NCBI GenBank assembly: GCA_963766195.1
Contig: CAVXYY010000008.1
Location: 170,806-234,805 of the forward strand
Origin: JAHEFT01 sp963766195
Lineage (GTDB): Bacteria > Pseudomonadota > Gammaproteobacteria > Xanthomonadales > SZUA-36
DNA: 64,000 bases
Reading direction: 5' to 3'
Shown here one piece after another: positions 1-7,700 of this stretch. Numbering within the stretch: the stretch's first letter is position 1; every line of letters begins with the position of its first letter. The notes under the pieces are model-generated. The model was given only the letters and a program-made list of their open reading frames with translations. It was not told the origin of the DNA and ran no database searches. Both the position numbers and the translations under genes were made by a program.

Positions 1-1251
1 ATCGGCTACGCCCTGATGGTGGTGCCGGGCCAGTCCGTCTGGTTCCTGTTCCTGGCTCTGGGTGTCATCGTGGTCGGCAACGGCCTGTTCAAGGCCAACG
101 CCGGCAACATGGTGCGCAAGATCTACGAGGGCGATGATTCCAGGATCGACAGCGCCTTCACCATCTATTACATGGCGGTCAACCTGGGTGCGATGATCTC
201 GCAGTTACTGACCCCGTGGCTGAAGGACTACGTCAACGAACACTACGGCGACGGCCTGGGTTGGCACATCGCCTTCGCGGTCTGCGCGGTCGGCCTGGTG
301 CTGGGCCTGGTCAACTATGCCCTGATGCGCCGTGCCCTGGACCATATCGGTTCGGAGCCGGACGAACTGCCGCTGCACTGGGGCAAACTGGGCGCCGTGC
401 TGGCCGGGGGCGTGCTGGCCGTGTTCGTATCCGCCTACATCCTGCAGCACCAGGGCGTCGCGCGGGCTTTTGTGTATGTCGCCGGCGTGGTGGTCATCGG
501 CATCTTTGCCTACCTGATCAGGATCGGCCAGCCCAGTGAACGCGCGGGCTTGATCGCGGCCCTGGTGCTGACGGTGCAGACGGTGTTTTATTTCATCTTC
601 TACCAGCAGATGTCGACCTCGCTGAACCTGTTTGCGCTGCGCAACGTCGACCCGTCTTTCAGCGTGTTCGGCGTGCATTTGTGGGACTGGTCGCCGGCGC
701 AGTTCCAGGCCTTCAATCCGATCTGGATCTTTATTCTCAGCCCGGTCCTGGCCTGGGCCTACACGCATGCAGGCAAGTCCGGCAAGGATCTTTCCATTGC
801 CACCAAGTTCGCCCTGGGTTTCGTTCTCGTGGCTGCCGGTTTCTTTATTTACGGCGCCTCCGAATTCTGGGCCGATAGCCAGGGCAAAGTGTCTTCGTGG
901 CTGATGGTGTGGGGCTATGGCGCCATTTCCCTGGGCGAGTTGCTGGTCAGCGGCCTTGGCCTGGCGATGGTCGCCCGCTACGTGCCGGCGCGCATGGGCG
1001 GATTCATGATGGGCGCCTATTTCGTCGCCTCCGGTGTCTCGCAGTACCTCGGCGGCGTGGTCGCCACCTATGCCAGCGTGCCGCGCAATATCACCGATCC
1101 GCTCGAGTCGCTGCCGATCTACACCAGCCTGTTCAACAAGCTGGGCATCGCCGCGCTGGTTTGCACGGTCATCGCCATTGCGGTGCTGCCGCTGATGAAG
1201 CGCCTTTCAGACACGCACAGCTCGCATGCGAATGGAGGGTCAGGGTCATAA
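1..1251 (+). CDS. POT/PTR2 family proton-dependent peptide transporter (5' truncated)
   Basis: The reading frame is open from the first base, so the gene begins outside the window; about 416 C-terminal residues are visible. The product is an inner-membrane proton-coupled di-/tripeptide symporter of the POT (PTR2) family, within the major facilitator superfamily. The PTR2 signature is visible as FTIYYMAVNLGAMI near nucleotides 157-199, preceded by GNGLFKANAGNMV. Long hydrophobic segments follow to the end, matching the last 8 to 10 of 12-14 helices. A conserved late helix reads SLGELLVSGLGLAMV. The gene ends with a short hydrophilic tail (SHANGGSGS) and TAA. The repeat described at 1252-1365 starts directly after the stop codon. 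Substrate cannot be deduced beyond peptides. Confidence 0.9.
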   Translation: MGYALMVVPGQSVWFLFLALGVIVVGNGLFKANAGNMVRKIYEGDDSRIDSAFTIYYMAVNLGAMISQLLTPWLKDYVNEHYGDGLGWHIAFAVCAVGLVLGLVNYALMRRALDHIGSEPDELPLHWGKLGAVLAGGVLAVFVSAYILQHQGVARAFVYVAGVVVIGIFAYLIRIGQPSERAGLIAALVLTVQTVFYFIFYQQMSTSLNLFALRNVDPSFSVFGVHLWDWSPAQFQAFNPIWIFILSPVLAWAYTHAGKSGKDLSIATKFALGFVLVAAGFFIYGASEFWADSQGKVSSWLMVWGYGAISLGELLVSGLGLAMVARYVPARMGGFMMGAYFVASGVSQYLGGVVATYASVPRNITDPLESLPIYTSLFNKLGIAALVCTVIAIAVLPLMKRLSDTHSSHANGGSGS

Positions 1252-1365
1252 CCCTGGCTGTCCCGGGAAGATGTTGTCAGGAGGTCTTCGCTAACGGCCC
1301 GACATGGTTTAGAATACGCCCCCCACGCGCTACATTGCCGGCATAGCTCAGTTGGTAGGGCAACT
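1252..1365 (+). repeat. Duplicated tRNA-Thr promoter plus first 29 nt of tRNA-Thr (copy 1 of 114-bp direct repeat)
   Basis: Bases 1252-1365 match 2072-2185 at a constant offset of 820 bp; from 1263 on only about five of 103 positions differ. The copy holds the tRNA promoter and the tRNA acceptor 5' strand, D-arm and first bases of the anticodon stem (1337-1365), with G replacing A at 1359. Identity stops after CAACT. No anticodon or T-arm follows, so this is a tRNA fragment and not a gene. The toxin-antitoxin pair lies between the two copies. Confidence 0.9.
1287..1315 (+). promoter_or_regulatory. Duplicated tRNA-type promoter reading toward the toxin-antitoxin pair
   Basis: TTCGCT (1287-1292) and TAGAAT (1310-1315) are separated by 17 bp, and a G+C-rich stretch follows. 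The identical arrangement precedes the intact tRNA-Thr. If active, it would make a transcript starting with a 5' tRNA fragment and running into the antitoxin gene. Assignment rests on spacing and on conservation with the tRNA copy. Confidence 0.5.
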
Positions 1366-1389
1366 TTCGACTTAATTGACGTTATGCGT

Positions 1390-1407
1390 GAAATTCCTAC
1401 GAATTTC
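1390..1407. promoter_or_regulatory. Inverted repeat upstream of antitoxin, possible operator
   Basis: GAAATTC (1390-1396) and GAATTTC (1401-1407) form a perfect 7-bp inverted repeat around CTAC, about 60 bp upstream of the antitoxin start. Toxin-antitoxin operons are usually repressed by their own antitoxin binding such palindromes, so this is a candidate operator; nothing in the sequence proves it. Confidence 0.35.
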
Positions 1408-1469
1408 CGGTGCTTATTCCGCCAGAACGTCACTAGAACGGATTTTACCAGTGTGCTAAATTCTGTTCC

Positions 1470-1685
1470 ATGAAAGTATCTGCCATCGAAAGTCTGGAGC
1501 TGCCCATATCGGAGCGCATTCAGTTGGTGACTGAAATTTGGGACAGCATTGCAGCAGTTCCAGAGCAAATTGAACTGACTCCATCCACTCGCAAGCTTTT
1601 GGCAAAACGCCTTGAAACGTTCCGTTTGAATCCCGATTCGGGGTCTCCCTGGGCAGCCGTTAGAAGCCGCATTATTTCCGAATGA
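1470..1685 (+). CDS. Addiction-module antitoxin (PF09720-like, RelB/StbD type)
   Basis: This 71-residue protein resembles the unstable antitoxin family PF09720: a central helix of the form ISERIQLVTEIWDSI followed by a polar C-terminus. Such proteins bind and neutralise a ParE/RelE toxin encoded directly downstream. The stop overlaps the toxin start (ATGA, 1682-1685), so the two are translationally coupled. No Shine-Dalgarno precedes the ATG. A TGnTAAATT-like extended -10 (TAAATT 1457-1462) lies so close that transcription could start at or next to the ATG, giving a leaderless message. The pair is less G+C rich than its surroundings, consistent with transfer. Confidence 0.8.
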   Translation: MKVSAIESLELPISERIQLVTEIWDSIAAVPEQIELTPSTRKLLAKRLETFRLNPDSGSPWAAVRSRIISE

Positions 1686-1984
1686 CACCAGCCCTGGTCG
1701 TTGAACCAGCTGCAGAAGAAGACATTCTGTTAGGCTATCGTTGGTATGAAGAACGGCTGGTTGGTCTTGGTTTGGAGTTTCTCAAATCCCTTGATTTGAC
1801 TTTTTCCAAGATTCTGGAACATCCTTTTCTCTATGCAGAGGCCATTCCTGGAGTTCGTCGCTCAGTCATAAGAACTTTTCCATATTTGGTTTTCTATGCT
1901 TGTGAGCCAGGTTTAGTTCATATACTGGCGATAATACATGCAGCACAAAATCCCTCCCACATCGCAACGAGACTCGACGCATAA
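1682..1984 (+). CDS. ParE/RelE family toxin
   Basis: The 100-residue protein has the ParE/RelE fold pattern. An N-terminal strand (ALVVEPAAEEDI) is followed by a helix with RWYEERLVGLGLEFL, a central ILEHPFLYAEAIPGVRRSVI segment, the strand FPYLVFYACEPGLVHILAIIHA and a short tail. Members either poison DNA gyrase (ParE) or cleave mRNA at the ribosome (RelE); the sequence does not decide which. It overlaps the antitoxin by four bases in the usual antitoxin-first order. Its 3' end forms one arm of the 9-bp inverted repeat that bounds the cassette. Being placed between two copies of a tRNA promoter marks it as an inserted module. Confidence 0.8.
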   Translation: MTPALVVEPAAEEDILLGYRWYEERLVGLGLEFLKSLDLTFSKILEHPFLYAEAIPGVRRSVIRTFPYLVFYACEPGLVHILAIIHAAQNPSHIATRLDA

Positions 1985-2071
1985 CAAGCGACTGTGATCC
2001 CAATTCAAGCATTCAGGTGTATTGGTCGACTCGCGCTCCGAGTTGAAATTTTGTCGATGGAGAGGTGAGAG

Positions 2072-2185
2072 CCCTGTCTTTGCCAGGAGGATGTTGTCAG
2101 AAGGTATTCGCTAACGGCCCGACATGGTTTAGAATACGCCCCCCACGCGCTACATTGCCGGCATAGCTCAGTTGGTAGAGCAACT
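2072..2185 (+). repeat. Copy 2 of the 114-bp direct repeat, upstream part and 5' half of tRNA-Thr
   Basis: This is the downstream copy of the repeat at 1252-1365. It continues into the complete tRNA-Thr, so it appears to be the functional version. Confidence 0.9.
2107..2135 (+). promoter_or_regulatory. tRNA-Thr promoter
   Basis: TTCGCT at 2107-2112 and TAGAAT at 2130-2135 have 17-bp spacing. They are followed by a G+C-rich discriminator, typical of stringently controlled stable-RNA promoters. The tRNA begins at 2157. Confidence 0.55.
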
Positions 2186-2232
2186 GATTTGTAATCAGTA
2201 GGTCCCGAGTTCGAATCCTGGTGCCGGCACCA
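2157..2232 (+). tRNA. tRNA-Thr (anticodon TGT)
   Basis: A 76-nt cloverleaf can be drawn. Acceptor GCCGGCA pairs with TGCCGGC, the D-arm contains GCTC/GAGC, and the anticodon stem ACTGA/TCAGT encloses TTTGTAA with anticodon TGT. The T-loop is TTCGAAT and CCA is encoded. The T-stem (CCGAG/CCTGG) shows one A-C mismatch, which may be a base error. Confidence 0.93.
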
Positions 2233-2293
2233 TTCTTCTGGAAACTGTTTGATTTAAAGATGGCATCATTGCTGAGCAGTCGGCCTTTCCCTA

Positions 2294-3208
2294 TCAGCCG
2301 TGCCAGGGCTCCAGTGAAAAAGCCTGCATTCCATGGTGCAGGGTGCTTTCAACGTGAAATTGCTCCGGTGTCGGGGAGCAGGCCGGGTCCCTGATCTCAT
2401 AACGCGGCACCAGGCCGTAATACGAAGCCCATTTGCTGTACGTGCTGGGAGGACCGGTCAACAGGTCACAGGCGGCCAGCGCATAGAGATCCTCCAGTTC
2501 GTTGCCATTCCCGTAGTGCACGTCCAGTCCGGCAAAGGCCTGGGGCGGCACCGGCGCATCGGAGCAAACCAGGAACGAGACGGGTTTGTCAGCGAAATTC
2601 GACCGGATGTGTTCCATCACCCGGCGAAATTGCGCATGGGTATAAAAGAAGCGCCCGCCCTTGAATGAAACATAGTCGCCCTGCCGGACGTGAACACCTA
2701 CGAGAAATTTTCCTTGCTGCCGGGCGGGTTCGACCAAAGCTTTGGCACGGGCAAGATGGTGTTTCCAGGGGGTGAAGTACGAACGGATCAAGTCGCCATG
2801 TTTCTCGCAGTCAACCGAACTGCGGAAGAACCAGTCCTGCACAAATACTATTCTGTGCCGGCGCAGATACGAGAGAAACTCCGGGCTATCGAGGTCCAGC
2901 AACTCTTCGCGCTTGAGACGGATCAGGCCAACATCGCTGCCTTGGCGCTGGAGGGCGTGGAGCGTGTTGGCAGTCAAAAGGGTCGCGCGATACAGCAGGT
3001 TTCGGCCGAGCGGCCCCATTGAAATGAAACGGCCGGCCGCGGGAAACCGGCAGAAAAGATCTTTGGATGTGGAGGGAAAGTAGTGGGCATAACGGTCAAA
3101 AGCCGGATTCACCACTTTGAATCCATGCTCCCTCGCGGCGCCGATAAAGTGGGCAAAGAGCAGGAGCCGGTTGGCCAGTCGTCCCACTTTTTTTGCGATC
3201 ACTATCAT
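2294..3208 (-). CDS. GT11-like glycosyltransferase (alpha-1,2-fucosyltransferase family)
   Basis: The 304-residue protein starts with a GT-B-type nucleotide-sugar fold segment (GRLANRLLLFAHFIGAA), like the GGLGNQ-FQY start of GT11 enzymes. HVRQGDY at residues 173-179 matches the HxRRGDY motif that contacts GDP-fucose in alpha-1,2-fucosyltransferases. A later LYALAACDLLTGPPSTYSKW segment matches the family pattern of a second binding motif near an S-x-F/Y-S-W sequence. It would add a sugar, possibly fucose, to a surface glycan or glycoconjugate. The start overlaps the end of the upstream GT2 gene by four bases, so the two form an operon. Donor and acceptor are unproven; the family call is moderately firm. 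Confidence 0.7.
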   Translation of the reverse strand: MIVIAKKVGRLANRLLLFAHFIGAAREHGFKVVNPAFDRYAHYFPSTSKDLFCRFPAAGRFISMGPLGRNLLYRATLLTANTLHALQRQGSDVGLIRLKREELLDLDSPEFLSYLRRHRIVFVQDWFFRSSVDCEKHGDLIRSYFTPWKHHLARAKALVEPARQQGKFLVGVHVRQGDYVSFKGGRFFYTHAQFRRVMEHIRSNFADKPVSFLVCSDAPVPPQAFAGLDVHYGNGNELEDLYALAACDLLTGPPSTYSKWASYYGLVPRYEIRDPACSPTPEQFHVESTLHHGMQAFSLEPWHG

Positions 3209-4230
3209 GCCGAATGGCGCCCCGAGCCGAGTTTTCCGGTCCCGGTGTCACCAGGAAGTGAAGCGTAGACCGGCCCGCAGCCTTGACGAGCCAGCCACAA
3301 GCCTCTCAGCCATCCCAGCACGCGTCCGGCGCCGGCAACGAAACTCACGACGCAATAAAGTGCCAGGACAGCGAGTATATAATCACGTCGGCTGCACGAG
3401 ACGCCAGAGGTTTTGAGCCGTTCATGGTGCAGGCGAAATGCCGGGCGAAGCGATCGACGGCGGGCGATCATGACACCGATGACCGGTACGAAGACCAGAA
3501 CACCCGCCAGGTCGATTTTATCCTTGTCCCTGGCGTGCCGGACGCCACTCCAAAAGTTGGTTTTGAAAATCTTTTGCAGGAAACTCCGGGCTCTGTCCAT
3601 TGTAGGGTGGCCGACTATGGCGAGAGGGGAATACCTGAGCCGTGCACCGCGTTTGGCCATGCGACCCATGAAATCGTAGTCTCCACCGGAGGGCAATGAC
3701 TGGTCAAACCCCCCGGTTTCATAGAAGGACTCCCGCCGGACCAACAGATTTGCAGTGACCCCGCGTGACAGGCTGGCGTTCTGTTGCTGATCGAGGAACA
3801 GGTCGATGGTCAGCAGTGACCAGACCGTGGGTTTGGCCGGCGCCTGAAATCTCACTTCACCGGCAACTACATCGGCGTCTTCAAGCGCTGCAAGCCCTTC
3901 TTCCAGCCACTTAGGGGCGGGAAGGCAGTCAGCGTCACAAAAAGCCAGAATACTTCCCCGGCTGGCTTCAACGGCCATATTGCGGGCTGCGTAAGAGGTC
4001 CGGGGCGGGCCGCAGACCAGGCGAACCCGTTCATCGCTTACTGCTTCGGGCACCAAATCAGGGCGGGATCCGTCATCGCCGATAATCACTTCAAACAGGC
4101 TCTTGGGCACTGTCTGTGCGTTCAGGCAGTCGAGTACCTGCCGGATTCCGACCGGATCATCGCGCACGGGAATGATGACGGACACCAGCGGATCGCCGAT
4201 AGACGGAACAGGCGCTTTACGAGGCATCAT
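3205..4230 (-). CDS. Family 2 glycosyltransferase, membrane-associated
   Basis: The 341-residue protein is a GT-A fold, GT2-family inverting glycosyltransferase. The N-terminus reads VSVIIPVRDD, followed by the nucleotide-binding DDGS at residues 52-55 and the metal-binding DAD at 99-101 (FCDADC). A later GGFDQSLPSGGDYDF segment fits the acceptor/catalytic region. Hydrophobic stretches near residues 245-260 and 287-310 suggest attachment to the inner membrane. It forms a two-gene operon with the GT11-like gene and points away from the large DUF11 protein. Likely role: assembling a surface polysaccharide or decorating a lipid-linked glycan. The specific sugar cannot be read from sequence. Confidence 0.85.
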   Translation of the reverse strand: MMPRKAPVPSIGDPLVSVIIPVRDDPVGIRQVLDCLNAQTVPKSLFEVIIGDDGSRPDLVPEAVSDERVRLVCGPPRTSYAARNMAVEASRGSILAFCDADCLPAPKWLEEGLAALEDADVVAGEVRFQAPAKPTVWSLLTIDLFLDQQQNASLSRGVTANLLVRRESFYETGGFDQSLPSGGDYDFMGRMAKRGARLRYSPLAIVGHPTMDRARSFLQKIFKTNFWSGVRHARDKDKIDLAGVLVFVPVIGVMIARRRSLRPAFRLHHERLKTSGVSCSRRDYILAVLALYCVVSFVAGAGRVLGWLRGLWLARQGCGPVYASLPGDTGTGKLGSGRHSA

Positions 4231-4755
4231 GAAAATTCAGCGCCACTGCTTTCGCGCAGCGTACACCCACTGTGCAACCCTGCCGGTGACCCAGCACGCG
4301 CGGGTCATTCGAAGTCCTTCCACCCCGATTCCATTTCATGTCGTCATATTGATCCTGCGGGCGAAGGGGATTCCTGCAGCCACGGGAAGCAACTTGACCT
4401 CCGGCGGCTTGCCCGGGTCCCAAGCGGCGCCAAAATTTGATGAAACTAATCATACCATCGCAATTTCCAGCCTAATGCTGGCGCTGCGCTCATTGGATGA
4501 TTGGCCCTGGTGTTGATGTTTTTGTCCAGGTTTAGTGTCCGAAAAGTTGACTCCGATAACCAGACAGCTCAGAATCTTCAATAACTTCCATTTACAAAGG
4601 ACTTGGTGGAGGGGTCTACCAGGAATTTTTTCGACGGCCAGGGATTGGCTGACAATTTGGGCAGAGAAAGGAATACCTTGCCGGCAATGCTTTTCGATGG
4701 CTGATCCGGTTGGGTTTGTTGCATAAAAAATCTGGATGATTTTAGGGAGAGGCGC
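4231..4755. other. Intergenic region between divergent glycosyltransferase operon and DUF11 gene
   Basis: This 525-bp stretch should contain both divergent promoters. I see no convincing gene: a 78-codon minus-strand frame (4217-4453) has no recognisable composition or start signal. A TTGACT (4547-4552) could be a -35 element but lacks a good -10. AGGGAGAGG immediately before the ATG at 4756 is the ribosome-binding site of the downstream gene. Confidence 0.5.
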
Positions 4756-7700
4756 ATGCTGTTCTGCACACAGTCGATCGGATTGACCGGTCTTTCACGT
4801 CACGTTGTTTCCAAGTTCATACCTACCGCCTTTTGCATCGTAATCGCGCTTGCTTCCACTTTATTCGGAACCGGGATTGCGGTGGCCGGGCAATCCACAG
4901 ACTGTCCAACGGTGCTACTCGGTCGAGGCGGCAACATCTGCAACGCATCTGATGTCACGATCGCAACGGCACTCGTTGGCGTGGACCAGGCGCAAAGATA
5001 TTGCATGCCGGGTGAAACTGCCCTGGTCAACATCGCGGGAACGCTGACGATGCGGAAAAATGACCGCTGGGATATTGGAGTCTTCGTCGCCACTGATGGC
5101 AAGGACATCAGGACCACCGCCGCCAATGGCGGTGCCGCCGCCTGCGAAGTGGTTCCGCTCCCCGCAAACCCGAGGCAGAGAGACGGGGCGGCCGTGGGAG
5201 AAGCCCCGGTAAAGGGATCTTTCGACACCAATGGCGGCCAGGACCAGTGTGGCGACATCGCCGGCCTGAATAACGGTGACATGGTCAGCAATATTCCGCT
5301 GACCGTTAATGGCGGTACGTTTAATGGCCCGGTTGAATTGACCTGCATTGCAGGCCCCTCAGGCAAGCTTGCGCTTCAGTCACTGGTATCATGGAACCAG
5401 TCCGACCCGGGCGTTTGTGACCCCACCAATTCAGCCAGTTATAGCTTGGACAACACGGCCAAGTGTTCCGCCAACACAACGGAAGTCGATATCGATATCG
5501 TCGGCCGGTTGACCATCCAGAAATCAGCGCCCGGCGGCGGTCTGAATAATTTTGATTTCAGTTACACAAACGACAGCCTGCCCCAATTTGCCGCCCTGCC
5601 CGCACCGACGAATCCATTCACATTACAGGATGGCGGTTCCGCTGTTATCTGGGCGGAAATCGGTACCGGTCCCGCGACGATAGTGGTTTCAGAGACGAAT
5701 ATTCCGTTTGGCTGGCAGCTCGACAACATTCAATGCTCGGGTGATGACGTAAGCTCTGTTGTGGTCAATGGCAGCCAGATCACCGTGACGTTGTCCTACA
5801 ATTCAGCGGCCCCTGCGAACAGCCAGGACGATGTGGTCTGCACTTACAATAATATTTCGGTTACCCGGGAGCTGACCCTGGACAAAACCACGTCGACCCC
5901 TGATTACAATGACCCCAGCGATACCATCAGCTACTCGTACGCCGTCAGCAACACGGGAAATGTCGCACTTGCATTTCCGGTAACGGTATCTGATTCGAAG
6001 GTCTCGGTCAGCTGCCCGCCCGATGACGGCGGCGCACCGAACAACGGCGACGCCGTCCTCGACCCGGGCGAGAGCATCACCTGCACGGCCAGTTACGGTG
6101 TGACCCAGGCCGATATAAACTCGGGCTCGGTAACCAATCTGGCGACCGCCAGTGCCGATGGAGTGCAATCCCAGCAGGACAGCGTGACCGTCAATGCGGT
6201 TCAAAACCCCTTGATTTCCGTTGTGAAATCCTCGCCAACGGCTTCAGTTAACGGCCCGGGTGCAGTGTCATACAGCTATCTTGTTACCAATACCGGTAAC
6301 GTCACGCTGACCGGAATTTCACTGTCAGACGACAACGACAACGATGACATGAGCTGTCCGGCCGTCTCGCTGGTTCCGGGCGCCAACATGACCTGTTCCG
6401 CGTCACATGATGTAACCCAGGGTGAAATTGATGATAACGGCTCGCCCACCCCGGGTAGTGGAAACCTGAGCAATACCGTTACGGTAACCTCGACCCAGGC
6501 TCAGTCGGTCCAGGACACGCTCAATATTCCAATCAGCCAAACACCTGAATTGACAGTGACCAAGTCGGGTACCTGGAATGACGATGGCTCAATTCCCAAT
6601 GTCGCCGAAGTCGGCGAAACCATCAGCTACGTGATTGGTGTCTCCAACACTGGCAATACGACCCTGCTCAATGTAGCGGTGACCGACCCCCTGATCACCG
6701 ACCCGCCAAATAGTGGCTCGATCAGCTGCCCCGGCGGTAACCCGATACCGAGTCTTGCGCCAGCGGCCTCCACGAACTGCACGGCGACTTACACACTCGT
6801 CCAGGCGGACGTTAACGCCGGATCCCGCTCGAATACGGCGTCGGCCACCAGTGGCAATACCACGGACGACGGCAGTGACGACGTCTTGTTGCCCAGCGTA
6901 GCCGAGTTGACGCTGGTCAAAACCGGTACTTTCAATGACGACATCACCACGGACGGCTTCGCCCAGGTGGGTGAGACCATCAGCTATACGTTCGATGTCA
7001 CCAACGACAGCGCTGGTGCGGTCAACAACGTGAGCGTGACGGATCCCAAAGTTGCTCCGATCACTTGCCCTGGCGGTAACCCGATACCGAGTCTCGGCGC
7101 CGGCGTGACTGTTCAGTGCAGCGGCAGTTATACCCTGACCCAGACTGACGTCGATGCCGGCCAGGTGGATAACACCGCGACCGCCGACAGCGATGACACA
7201 GGGCCAACCACCGACGACGAGACCGTGGTATTGGTTCAGAACATCAACTGGGCAATTGTCAAAACAGGTGTTTTCGCTGATGACATCACCAATGACGGCC
7301 TGGCCCAGCCCGGAGAGTCCATCAACTATACATTTGCGGTAACGAACACCGGGTTCGTAACGATAAACAATGTATTGGTGACGGATCCGAAGGTTTCCCC
7401 GATCGTATGTACGCCGGAGACTAATCCCATTGCCAGCATTGTGCCAGGAGGCTCCGTTGACTGCACCGGCAGTTACCTGATCTCGCAGGGCGACATCGAT
7501 GCCGGGCAGGTCACAAATACCGGAACGGGCGATCCCGACGAGACTCCTCCCGATACATCGACCAACATTACGGACCTGCCGCAACAGGCAGGCATGACCA
7601 TTGTGAAATCATCGGCGACCACGCAGGTCGTTGCACCGGATCCCGTGCTTTACAGCTACCTGGTGACCAACACGGGCAACGTGACCCTCAACAGCATTTC

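Larger units (their letters stand above)
1381..1985. repeat. 9-bp inverted repeat bounding the toxin-antitoxin cassette
   Basis: GTTATGCGT at 1381-1389 is the exact reverse complement of ACGCATAAC at 1977-1985. The second arm overlaps the last codons and stop of the toxin gene. GTTATGC and GCATAAC each differ by one base from the integron core consensus (GTTRRRY/RYYYAAC). The pair therefore resembles gene-cassette boundaries, although no complete attC hairpin is seen downstream. The cassette reading is an inference; the repeat itself is directly visible. Confidence 0.5.

Noticed and set aside
205..768. 187-codon minus-strand frame opposite the peptide transporter
   Set aside because: It mirrors the transporter on the other strand, is rich in His/Gln/Arg without domain features and has no ribosome-binding site.
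1337..1365. Second tRNA-Thr
   Set aside because: Only the acceptor strand and D-arm are present; no anticodon loop or T-arm follows, so it cannot be a tRNA.
4217..4453. 78-codon minus-strand ORF before the GT2 gene
   Set aside because: No start signal, no recognisable protein features and composition unlike the neighbours.
6589..7584. 331-codon minus-strand ORF inside the DUF11 gene
   Set aside because: It is a shadow of the repeated DNA; the plus frame has clear repeats, a signal peptide and a sorting signal.
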